From: Pseudomonas libanensis
GTDB taxonomy: Bacteria > Pseudomonadota > Gammaproteobacteria > Pseudomonadales > Pseudomonadaceae
Direction of reading: 5' to 3'
Length of the DNA stretch: 64,000 nt
NCBI RefSeq assembly: GCF_001439685.1
Contig: NZ_JYLH01000007.1
Span: forward strand, 186,001 to 250,000
Below the pieces are notes generated by a model. The model searched no databases, had not been told where the DNA came from, and worked only from the letters and a program-made list of their open reading frames with translations. Of this stretch, positions 17,513-25,166 are shown one piece after another; within the stretch, counting starts at the first letter, position 1; the number at the start of each line of letters is the position of its first letter. The translations under genes and the position numbers were made by a program.

Positions 17513-20259
17513 AAGCACTGCCCCTGCGCGCAACCCAGCGCCTGCAATTTCATAAAGACTTTACCCTTGATGACGCGGTGCCGTTGGTGCCGTATTTCGC
17601 CCAGCTTGGCATCAGTCATTTGTATGCCTCGCCGCTGCTGAGCGCCCGCGCCGGCTCTATGCATGGCTATGATGTGGTCGACCCCACCCGTGTCAACCCG
17701 GAGCTGGGCGGCGAAGCGGCGTTGCGGCGCCTGGTCGCCGCCCTGCGCGAGCACGACATGGGGCTGATCCTCGATATCGTTTCCAACCATATGGCGGTGG
17801 GCGGTGCGGATAATCCCTGGTGGCTGGACCTGCTGGAGTGGGGGCGCTTGAGCCCCTACAGCGAATTCTTCGATATCCAGTGGCATTCGCCCGACCCCCT
17901 GCTCAAAGGCCAATTGCTCATGCCGTTCCTGGGCAGCGATTACGGTGAAGCCCTGCAGAGCGGTACGCTGACCCTCAAGTTCGATCCCGCTCACGGGGCC
18001 TTCTACGTCGAACACTACGAACATCGTTTTCCGATCTGCCCAAGGGACTACGCCTTGATCCTTGGCCACGACGAGGGGCTCAAGCCGCTGGCCGAGCGCT
18101 TTGCCGCCCTCGCCTATCAGGACGACGCCTACGCCGAAGCCGCCTGGCTCAAGCAAGCGCTGGCCGAACGCGCTACCGAAGTTCTGCCGGCAATCGAACA
18201 GCGGCTGGCCGCCTTCGATGGTCGCCAGCCCGAGGGATTCGAGCGCCTGCATCATCTGCTCGAACAACAGGCCTACCGCCTGGCCAGCTGGCGCACCGCC
18301 GCTGACGATATCAACTGGCGGCGCTTCTTCGACGTCAATGAGCTGGGCGGCCTGCGTGTAGAACGCACGGCGGTGTTCGAAGCCACCCATGGCAAGATCT
18401 TCGAGCTGATCAGCGAAGGCCTGGTGGACGGTCTGCGCATCGACCATATCGACGGCCTGGCCGACCCGCGGGGCTATTGCCGTAAGTTGCGTCGCCGCGT
18501 AGATGCTTTGTCGCCCCAGCGCCATTTGCCGATCTTCGTGGAAAAGATCCTCGGTGAAGGGGAAACCCTGCGTGAAGACTGGCAGGTGGACGGCACCACC
18601 GGCTACGAGTTCATGAACCAACTGTCACTGCTGCAACACCACCCAGACGGCTTTGCCCCGCTGGCCGAATTGTGGACGCGGCACAGCGAACGCCCTTCGG
18701 CGTTTATCGAAGAGGCCCGGCTGGCGCGCCAGCAGATCCTCAACGGCTCGTTGGGCGGCGACTTCGAAAGCGTGGCCCAGGCCTTGCTGCAAGTGGCCCG
18801 CGACGATGTGATGACCCGCGACCTGACCCTGGGCGCCATCCGCCGGGCCTTGCAGGAATTGATCGTGCATTTCCCGGTGTACCGCACCTACATCAGCGCC
18901 AGGGGCCGCAGCGCGGCCGACGACAAGATATTTCAGCAGGCCATGGACGGTGCGCGCAGCACCCTCAACGAAGGCGACTGGCCGGTGCTTGAGCATCTGG
19001 AAAAATGGCTGGGCGGCCAGCCTTGGCGCAATCGCCCGGTGGGCCGTGAACGCAAGATCCTCAAGCATGCCTGCGTGCGCTTCCAGCAGCTGACATCGCC
19101 CGCCGCCGCCAAGGCCGTGGAAGACACCGCGTTCTATCGCTCGGCGGTGCTGCTGTCGCGTAATGATGTGGGCTTCAGTACCGAACAGTTCAGTGCGCCG
19201 TTGGCGGACTTTCACGTTGCCAATCAACAGCGCCTGGAGGCCTTCCCCGACAACCTGCTGGCCACGGCCACCCATGACCATAAACGCGGCGAAGATACCC
19301 GTGCGCGCCTGGCGGTGCTCAGCGAGTGCGCGCCCTGGTATGCCGAACAGGTAGAGCACTGGCGCAGCCTGGCGGCGCCCTTACGGGAAAATGCTGACAG
19401 CCCCTCGGCGGGTGATGAGCTGATTTTGTATCAGGTGCTGCTCGGCAGCTGGCCGCTGGAGCACAACCCAGACCTGAAGGCCTATCAGCAACGCCTCTGG
19501 CAGTGGCAGCAAAAAGCCCTGCGCGAGGCCAAGTTGCAGAGCAGTTGGAGCGCCCCCAACGACGCCTATGAACAAGGTGTCGAAGGGTTCCTCAAGCGCC
19601 TGTTACTCAGTGAAGCCGGTGCGCCGTTGCGTAGTGCGCTCAACAGCGCCGCCCAAGCCATCGCCCCCGCCGGCGCCCTGAACGGGCTGGCGCAAACCTT
19701 GCTTCATCTCACTGTTCCGGGCGTACCGGATGTGTACCAGGGCGATGAGTTCTGGGACTTCAGCCTGGTGGACCCGGACAACCGTCGCCCGGTGGATTTC
19801 GCTGCGCGCCAACACGCGCTCGATACCCCACCGGATATCGGCGAACTGTTGTTCAACTGGCGTGACGGGCGTATCAAACAGGCGTTGATCGCCCAGGTGT
19901 TGGGCTTGCGCAAAACCTGTCCCGAGTTGTTCCGCCACGGCAGCTATACCGCCCTGGAAGTGGTCGGCCAGCATGCCGAGCGGGTGGTCGCGTTCTATCG
20001 CCAACATCAAGGCCAACAGCTGGTGGTGGTGGTGCCACGTTGGCCTTATCAACTGCTTGAAAATGGCATGTTTCCCCAGATCAATGCGCCGGTTTGGGGC
20101 GACACGCGGGTTAAATTACCGTTCGCCGCCACAACACAAAACTGGAAGGGACTTTTTCAAACACGCGCAGTCACACCCAACAAGGAGCTGTTGATCAACG
20201 CTGCCCTGGGGGATCTCCCGGTCAATGTCTTTATCAATCCTGATAATCAAGAAAGCTGA
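17509..20259 (+). CDS. treY: malto-oligosyltrehalose synthase
   Basis: GH13 enzyme that converts the reducing end of a maltooligosaccharide into an alpha,alpha-1,1-linked trehalose unit, the step before TreZ. The 916 residues start with the TreY-typical LPLRATQRLQFHKDFT and contain LGISHLYASPLLSARAGSMHGYD, DIVSNHMAVGG, DGLRIDHIDGLADPRGY and the late TATHDHKRGEDTRARL. The ATG overlaps the malQ stop as ATGA. With malQ and treZ it makes a trehalose-from-glycogen route. Confidence 0.95.
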   Translation: MKALPLRATQRLQFHKDFTLDDAVPLVPYFAQLGISHLYASPLLSARAGSMHGYDVVDPTRVNPELGGEAALRRLVAALREHDMGLILDIVSNHMAVGGADNPWWLDLLEWGRLSPYSEFFDIQWHSPDPLLKGQLLMPFLGSDYGEALQSGTLTLKFDPAHGAFYVEHYEHRFPICPRDYALILGHDEGLKPLAERFAALAYQDDAYAEAAWLKQALAERATEVLPAIEQRLAAFDGRQPEGFERLHHLLEQQAYRLASWRTAADDINWRRFFDVNELGGLRVERTAVFEATHGKIFELISEGLVDGLRIDHIDGLADPRGYCRKLRRRVDALSPQRHLPIFVEKILGEGETLREDWQVDGTTGYEFMNQLSLLQHHPDGFAPLAELWTRHSERPSAFIEEARLARQQILNGSLGGDFESVAQALLQVARDDVMTRDLTLGAIRRALQELIVHFPVYRTYISARGRSAADDKIFQQAMDGARSTLNEGDWPVLEHLEKWLGGQPWRNRPVGRERKILKHACVRFQQLTSPAAAKAVEDTAFYRSAVLLSRNDVGFSTEQFSAPLADFHVANQQRLEAFPDNLLATATHDHKRGEDTRARLAVLSECAPWYAEQVEHWRSLAAPLRENADSPSAGDELILYQVLLGSWPLEHNPDLKAYQQRLWQWQQKALREAKLQSSWSAPNDAYEQGVEGFLKRLLLSEAGAPLRSALNSAAQAIAPAGALNGLAQTLLHLTVPGVPDVYQGDEFWDFSLVDPDNRRPVDFAARQHALDTPPDIGELLFNWRDGRIKQALIAQVLGLRKTCPELFRHGSYTALEVVGQHAERVVAFYRQHQGQQLVVVVPRWPYQLLENGMFPQINAPVWGDTRVKLPFAATTQNWKGLFQTRAVTPNKELLINAALGDLPVNVFINPDNQES

Positions 20260-20282
20260 ACATTTTCTGTGAGGAGTTTGTG

Positions 20283-20549
20283 ATGAGTAAAGAAGAGGAA
20301 CGCATTCGCGAATTGGCGCATCAGATCTGGGAGTCCGAAGGCAAGCCACACGGCGAGGATGCCCGTCACTGGGAGATGGCGCGCAAGTTGGCCGAAGCCG
20401 AAGCGCTGACCCCTAGCAAGCCCAAGCCAGCCGCCAAGCCGAAAACCGCGCCCAAGGCCGCCGCCAAGCCTAAGGCCGCACCTGCCGCAGCAAAGCCTGC
20501 GGCGAAGAAACCAGCCGCGCCGAAAAAGCCCAAACCGCCCGCCCCATGA
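20283..20549 (+). CDS. DUF2934 protein with Lys-Ala-Pro-rich tail
   Basis: 88 residues. The N-terminal 40 residues match the DUF2934 pattern (EEERIRELAHQIWESEGKPHG, then HWEMARKLAEAE). The C-terminal half is a basic low-complexity tail of AAKPK/PKAA repeats resembling histone H1-like or AlgP-like tails. ATG at 20283 has GAGGAG six bases upstream; the GTG one codon earlier is less likely. It lies between treY and glgX, a position conserved in pseudomonads, and is followed by a terminator. Molecular function unknown; the tail could bind nucleic acid or polyphosphate. Confidence 0.85.
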   Translation: MSKEEERIRELAHQIWESEGKPHGEDARHWEMARKLAEAEALTPSKPKPAAKPKTAPKAAAKPKAAPAAAKPAAKKPAAPKKPKPPAP

Positions 20550-20554
20550 TTCCT

Positions 20555-20580
20555 CGGGCCTCCGTACTGGAGGCCCGTTT
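20555..20580 (+). terminator. intrinsic terminator after DUF2934 gene
   Basis: A nine-base perfect GC-rich stem (cgggcctcc and ggaggcccg) with loop gtact is followed by TTT. It lies six bases past the DUF2934 stop and 80 bases before glgX. It would divide the cluster transcript or lower glgX expression relative to the genes upstream. Confidence 0.75.
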
Positions 20581-20658
20581 GCGCCCATGTCATACGCTGA
20601 AGCACCGTCAGTACGGTTGCGCTCGGCCCGAAAAAAGACTTTTTGCAGGAGCAACTCA

Positions 20659-22818
20659 ATGAGCAAACCCGATAAAACCACAGCGACGCAGGAACATGAA
20701 CCGTCGCGGATTCGTGAAGGTTTGCCCTTCCCACTCGGTGCCACCTGGGATGGCCTGGGCGTCAACTTTGCACTGTTCTCGGCCAACGCCACCAAAGTCG
20801 AGCTGTGCCTGTTCGACGATGCCGGCGAGGTAGAGCTGGAGCGCATCGAACTGCCCGAATACACCGACGAGATCTTCCACGGCTACCTGCCCGACGCCCA
20901 TCCCGGGCTGATTTACGGCTACCGCGTGTATGGCGCTTATGACCCGGCCAATGGTCACCGTTTCAACCACAACAAGCTACTGATCGACCCCTACGCCAAG
21001 CAGCTGGTAGGCGAGCTCAAATGGTCCGAGGCATTGTTCGGCTATACCATTGGCCACCCGGACGACGACCTCAGCTTCGATGAGCGCGACAGCGCGCCCT
21101 TCGTGCCCAAGTGCAAGGTCATCGACCCGGCGCACACCTGGGGCAACGACCAACCGGTCCGGGTGCCATGGGACCGTACGATCATCTATGAAACCCACCT
21201 GCGCGGTATCAGCATGCGCCACCCGTCGGTGGGCGAGTCGGTGCGCGGCACCTGCGCCGGCCTGATGGAAGACGATGTGCTCAAGCACATCCGCCAGCTG
21301 GGTATTTCCTCGGTCGAACTGCTGCCGGTGCACGCCTTCGTCAACGACCAGCATCTGCTGGAAAAAGGCATGACCAACTACTGGGGCTATAACAGCATTG
21401 CGTTCTTCGCCCCCGACCCGCGCTACTTGGCCAGCGGCAAGATTGCCGAGTTCAAGGAGATGGTCGCGCACCTGCATGAGCAGAAGCTGGAAGTGATTCT
21501 CGACGTGGTCTACAACCACACCGCCGAAGGCAACGAGCGCGGCCCGACCCTGTCCATGCGCGGCATCGACAACGCCTCCTACTACCGCCTGATGCCCGAT
21601 GACAAGCGCTTCTACATCAATGATTCGGGCACCGGCAACACCCTGGATCTGAGCCACCCCTGCGTGCTGCAAATGGTCACCGACTCGCTGCGCTACTGGG
21701 CCACCGAGATGCATGTGGACGGTTTCCGCTTCGACCTGGCGACTATTCTGGGGCGCTACCGCGATGGTTTCGATGAACGCCACAGCTTCCTCGTCGCCTG
21801 CCGCCAGGACCCGATACTGCGCCAGTTGAAACTGATCGCCGAACCCTGGGATTGCGGCCCCGGCGGTTATCAAGTGGGCAACTTCCCGCCAGGCTGGGTG
21901 GAATGGAACGACCGCTTCCGCGATACCGTGCGCGCGTTCTGGAAAGGCGACGACGGCCAACTGGCCGATTTCGCCGGGCGTATGACTGCCTCGGGCGAGA
22001 TGTTCAACCATCGCGGGCGCCGGCCCTACAGCTCGGTGAACTTCATCACCGCCCATGACGGTTTCACCCTGCACGACCTGGTCTCGTACAACGACAAGCA
22101 CAACGAGGCCAACGACGAAAACAACCAGGACGGCAGCAACAACAACCTTTCGTGGAACCACGGCGTCGAAGGCCCCACCGACGATCCGGAAATCAACGAA
22201 CTGCGCCTGCGCCAGATGCGCAATTTCTTCGCCACCCTGCTGCTGGCCCAAGGCACGCCGATGATCGTCGCCGGGGACGAGTTCGCCCGTACCCAGCATG
22301 GCAATAACAACGCCTATTGCCAGGACAGTGAGATCGGCTGGGTCAATTGGGACCTGGACGACGACGGCAAGGCCCTGCTCAAGTTCGTCAAGCGCCTGAT
22401 CAAGTTGCGCCTGGCGTACCCGATCCTGCGCCGTGGACGCTTCCTGGTCGGCGACTACAACGAAGATATCGGCGTGAAGGACGTCACTTGGTTGGCGCCG
22501 GATGGCAACGAAATGACCACCGAGCAATGGGAAGACAGCCAGGGCCGCTGCCTGGGCATGCTAATGGATGGCCGCGCCCAGGAAACCGGGATTCGACGTG
22601 CCGGTGCGGACGCTACCTTGCTGCTGGTGGTCAATGCTCATCACGACATGGTCAATTTCCGCCTGCCGCCGGTGCCAGAGGGTGAGTTCTGGACATGCAT
22701 GCTCGACACCAACGATCCGGCGGTACGCGGTCAGGAGCGCTTTGATTTCGAGCATGAATACGCGGTGACCAGCCGCTCGCTGCTGTTGTTTGAGCTGCAG
22801 CGTGAAGGCGAGGTGTGA
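20659..22818 (+). CDS. glgX: glycogen debranching enzyme
   Basis: GH13 isoamylase-type enzyme that hydrolyses alpha-1,6 branches of glycogen limit dextrins. The 719 residues contain the N-terminal CBM48-like region (GATWDGLGVNFALFSANATKV), DVVYNHTAEGNERGPTLS, the nucleophile segment DGFRFDLATILGR, acid Glu in LIAEPWDCGPGGYQVG and the third Asp in TAHDGFTLHDLVSYNDKHN. ATG at 20659 has AGGAG seven bases upstream; a start 24 codons earlier would overlap the intergenic region and lacks a site. It probably supplies debranched chains to malQ and treY. Confidence 0.95.
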   Translation: MSKPDKTTATQEHEPSRIREGLPFPLGATWDGLGVNFALFSANATKVELCLFDDAGEVELERIELPEYTDEIFHGYLPDAHPGLIYGYRVYGAYDPANGHRFNHNKLLIDPYAKQLVGELKWSEALFGYTIGHPDDDLSFDERDSAPFVPKCKVIDPAHTWGNDQPVRVPWDRTIIYETHLRGISMRHPSVGESVRGTCAGLMEDDVLKHIRQLGISSVELLPVHAFVNDQHLLEKGMTNYWGYNSIAFFAPDPRYLASGKIAEFKEMVAHLHEQKLEVILDVVYNHTAEGNERGPTLSMRGIDNASYYRLMPDDKRFYINDSGTGNTLDLSHPCVLQMVTDSLRYWATEMHVDGFRFDLATILGRYRDGFDERHSFLVACRQDPILRQLKLIAEPWDCGPGGYQVGNFPPGWVEWNDRFRDTVRAFWKGDDGQLADFAGRMTASGEMFNHRGRRPYSSVNFITAHDGFTLHDLVSYNDKHNEANDENNQDGSNNNLSWNHGVEGPTDDPEINELRLRQMRNFFATLLLAQGTPMIVAGDEFARTQHGNNNAYCQDSEIGWVNWDLDDDGKALLKFVKRLIKLRLAYPILRRGRFLVGDYNEDIGVKDVTWLAPDGNEMTTEQWEDSQGRCLGMLMDGRAQETGIRRAGADATLLLVVNAHHDMVNFRLPPVPEGEFWTCMLDTNDPAVRGQERFDFEHEYAVTSRSLLLFELQREGEV

Positions 22819-22819
22819 G

Positions 22820-23107
22820 ATGGCGTTGCACGGTTTCCTTCAGGGCTACCGGGGTTATGCGCATACGCAGGCCCTGGGTGACGCACTGAAGGCACTCCAG
22901 GAGGAAGGTCTGGATCAACTGCCGCTGCCCGGCAGTGGCCAGACCCTGGCCCGCTTCAGCAGGCTGGCGCAGGTGGCGGGGCATGATTTGCGCCTGTGCA
23001 AGTTGTTCGAAGGCCATACCGATGCGTTGGCGATCATTGCCGAACTCGACAGCCCGCTGCACGCGACCTTGCCGCCCTGGGCGAACAGGTTGCCGGCGAA
23101 CCCATAG
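22820..23107 (+). CDS. short acyl-CoA dehydrogenase-like N-terminal fragment, uncharacterised
   Basis: 95 residues beginning one base after the glgX stop. The segment FSRLAQVAGHDLRLCKLFEGHTDALAIIAELDSP resembles the N-terminal helical part of acyl-CoA dehydrogenase-like proteins that sit beside PIG-L deacetylases in other pseudomonads. If so, about three quarters of the protein is missing and the gene is a truncated remnant that still has an ordered reading frame. Codon use matches its neighbours. The resemblance is from memory of the family and is weak, so the safe description is a conserved hypothetical protein. The PIG-L gene starts 13 bases downstream. Confidence 0.55.
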   Translation: MALHGFLQGYRGYAHTQALGDALKALQEEGLDQLPLPGSGQTLARFSRLAQVAGHDLRLCKLFEGHTDALAIIAELDSPLHATLPPWANRLPANP

Positions 23108-23120
23108 GGAGGTGGCCGTT

Positions 23121-23879
23121 ATGAAGCCCAATCCGATTGTCGGCCAAGGTGCGTCGCTCAATCACTGGCAAACCTCGGCGCGGCTGGCCGAGTTGCCGCA
23201 CATCAGTGTCGCGCAGTTGGTACCCGAGGGGCATCGCGCGGTGATCATCGCCCCGCATCCGGACGATGAAGTGCTTGGCAGCGGTGGCTTGCTGCAAGGT
23301 CTGGCACTGCTGGGCCGGCCCATCCAGTTGATCTCCGTGACCGACGGCAGTGCCAGCCATCCTGGTTCCCGGCGTTGGCCGGTGGCGCGCCTGAGCGTGG
23401 TGCGCCCCCAGGAGTCGGCCCAGGCCCTGCATCGCCTCGGCCTGCCGCTGCACAGCTTGAAATGGCTGCGTGCCGGGTTTGCCGACAGCAAAGTGGCCGA
23501 GCGCGAAACCCAGCTTTGCGAGTTTATCCAGCGCCACCTCAAACCCACCGACGTGGTGTTCGCCACCTGGCGCGAAGATGGCCATTGCGACCACGAAGCC
23601 GTAGGTCGCGCCAGCGCCAAGGCGGCCCAGGCCGTCGGCGCGACCTTGTATGAACTGCCGGTGTGGACTTGGCACTGGGCCACGGCTGAAGACGACATGG
23701 TGCCTTGGCATCGGACACGCAAAATCCCGCTGACCATCGAGGCCGTGGCGCGCAAACGCCACGCGATCCACGCCTTCGCCAGCCAACTGGAAGGCGATCC
23801 GCAAATCGGCCTGCCACCGGTACTGGCGCCCTATGTGGTGGAGCGCTTGCTGCAACCTTTTGAAGTGGTGTTCATATGA
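23121..23879 (+). CDS. PIG-L family deacetylase
   Basis: 252 residues of the LmbE/PIG-L zinc hydrolase family, which removes N-acetyl groups from sugars and sugar conjugates. The first motif is intact PHPDDE (His46, Asp48, Asp49) and the second is GHCDH (His155, Asp157, His158). By analogy with MshB, His46, Asp49 and His158 bind zinc, Asp48 is the general base and His155 assists catalysis. ATG at 23121 is preceded by GGGAGG at about nine bases. It ends the glycogen/trehalose transcript, and its stop overlaps a 32-codon remnant. Substrate unknown. Confidence 0.88.
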   Translation: MKPNPIVGQGASLNHWQTSARLAELPHISVAQLVPEGHRAVIIAPHPDDEVLGSGGLLQGLALLGRPIQLISVTDGSASHPGSRRWPVARLSVVRPQESAQALHRLGLPLHSLKWLRAGFADSKVAERETQLCEFIQRHLKPTDVVFATWREDGHCDHEAVGRASAKAAQAVGATLYELPVWTWHWATAEDDMVPWHRTRKIPLTIEAVARKRHAIHAFASQLEGDPQIGLPPVLAPYVVERLLQPFEVVFI

Positions 23880-23974
23880 GTGTGGCAACACTGGCGAGTC
23901 GTTGCGATCGCCTGGACTGCCGTGCCCAGGGCGGGTTCGGCGACTACTTGAAAAGTCTGATGCAAGTTTCGTAA
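23876..23974 (+). CDS. 32-codon ORF overlapping the PIG-L stop, possible gene remnant
   Basis: An ATGA overlap starts a 32-codon frame (MSVATLASRC... to LKSLMQVS) that stops at 23974. Four-base overlaps are the rule for coupled genes in this operon, so this looks like the start of a former next gene that has been cut down. The short peptide matches no family I recognise. It could also be a chance frame. Confidence 0.35.
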   Translation: MSVATLASRCDRLDCRAQGGFGDYLKSLMQVS

Positions 23975-24031
23975 AAAAACCACACGCCAACGTGTAAAAG
24001 CCTCAGATCCTTGTCTATGCTCATAACGCCT

Positions 24032-24122
24032 TGCACGGCACGCCAGGGTTGGCGTGCCGTGCACTCACCCCAGCGGAGCCTGGGGTGAAAACAAGAGCGT
24101 CGTCCCGTCAACGGGGTACGAC
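24032..24122 (+). promoter_or_regulatory. three consecutive hairpins in the leader of the second PIG-L gene
   Basis: Three inverted repeats follow one another. The first has a perfect 13-base stem (tgcacggcacgcc at 24032-24044, 24051-24063) with loop agggtt. The second has a nine-base stem (tcaccccag at 24065-24073, 24080-24088). The third is bulged (gtcgt+cccg at 24099-24107 against cggg and acgac at 24112-24122). None has a T-tract. They lie just upstream of the ATG at 24155, as in an attenuator or RNA-binding leader. Confidence 0.55.
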
Positions 24123-24154
24123 CCAGCATTAACCGACAAGGATATGTCACCCCC

Positions 24155-24916
24155 ATGAAGCCTGCCTCCTTAAGCGAAGGCCGTCGCGGCCCCGCGCAAA
24201 TCTGGAACAGTGCGCCGCAGCTGGCACAGGTTCCTGCCATCGCACTCGCCAACCTGGTGCCGCCCGGCGCACGCGTCGTGATCATTGCCCCGCACCCGGG
24301 CGATGAAGTACTGGCCTGCGGCGGTTTGCTGCAACTGCTCAGTACCCGCGAACACCCCTTGCAATTGATCTCCATCACCGATGGCAGCGCCAGCCATCCC
24401 GGCTCCCAGGTGTGGCCGGCCAGCCGCTTGAGCGTGGTGCGCCCCCAGGAAAGCGCCGAAGCATTGCGCCGCCTGGGCATGCCGTTGCACAGCCTGAAAT
24501 GGATCCGCGGCGGGTTTCGCGATGACGCGCTAGCCGCCCACGAACAGGCGATGAGCCAGTTCATCGCACGCTACCTGCAGCCGGGTGACAGGGTGTTTAC
24601 CACGTGGTGCCACGACGGTAATGACGATCACGATGCCGTCGGCCGCGCCAGCGCCAAGGCCTGCAACCTGGTGGGGGCACAGCTCTATGAACTGCCGGTC
24701 TGGGCCTGGCACTGGCCGGCACGGGAGGCTTCCATGATCCCCTGGCAGCGCGCACGCAAGGTACGCCTGGATACCTGGAGCGTGGCGCGCAAGCTGCACG
24801 CGACCCATGCCTATGCCAGCCAATTGGTCGGCGATCCGCAGATCGGTTTGCCGCCCAAGCTTGTCCAAGTGTTGCTCGAGCGTATACGCGAGCCCTACGA
24901 GATCGTGTTTGCCTAG
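24155..24916 (+). CDS. PIG-L-like protein lacking two catalytic residues
   Basis: 253 residues, closely similar throughout to the PIG-L protein at 23121 (shared TDGSASHPGS, RLSVVRPQESA, GRASAKA, ASQL.GDPQIGLPP). The presumed zinc ligands remain (His47, Asp50, His159). The general-base Asp has become Gly (PHPGDE, Gly49) and the catalytic His of the second motif has become Asn (GNDDH, Asn156). It is therefore either an altered enzyme or an inactive paralogue. It follows the first copy by 275 bases and has its own structured leader, indicating tandem duplication and divergence. Confidence 0.85.
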   Translation: MKPASLSEGRRGPAQIWNSAPQLAQVPAIALANLVPPGARVVIIAPHPGDEVLACGGLLQLLSTREHPLQLISITDGSASHPGSQVWPASRLSVVRPQESAEALRRLGMPLHSLKWIRGGFRDDALAAHEQAMSQFIARYLQPGDRVFTTWCHDGNDDHDAVGRASAKACNLVGAQLYELPVWAWHWPAREASMIPWQRARKVRLDTWSVARKLHATHAYASQLVGDPQIGLPPKLVQVLLERIREPYEIVFA

Positions 24917-25166
24917 ACGCTGACTCGTCTATACCTGTTATTTCTTACAGTAGCAGCCCATCAAATCTACGGCTAAGGTGCAAAAAGTCCTGCACAGGTT
25001 AAGGTGCAGTCGAGAAAGCCATGCCAACCCTTTGCATTGGCCGGTGTTTTCAGATGCAGGTAACCCGTAGTCCCTGATCCGTACCGCGTTCGTCGTTGCC
25101 ATGGTTTTGAACCGCGCCTGGTGTGCCAGGTGCCGGGACATCATTGTGCTCAAGCGAGGGCCGACC

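Noticed and set aside
20977..22527. 516-codon open frame antisense to glgX
   Set aside because: High-GC third positions of the real gene produce long antisense frames; the peptide is Val/Gly/His-rich without domains and has no ribosome site.
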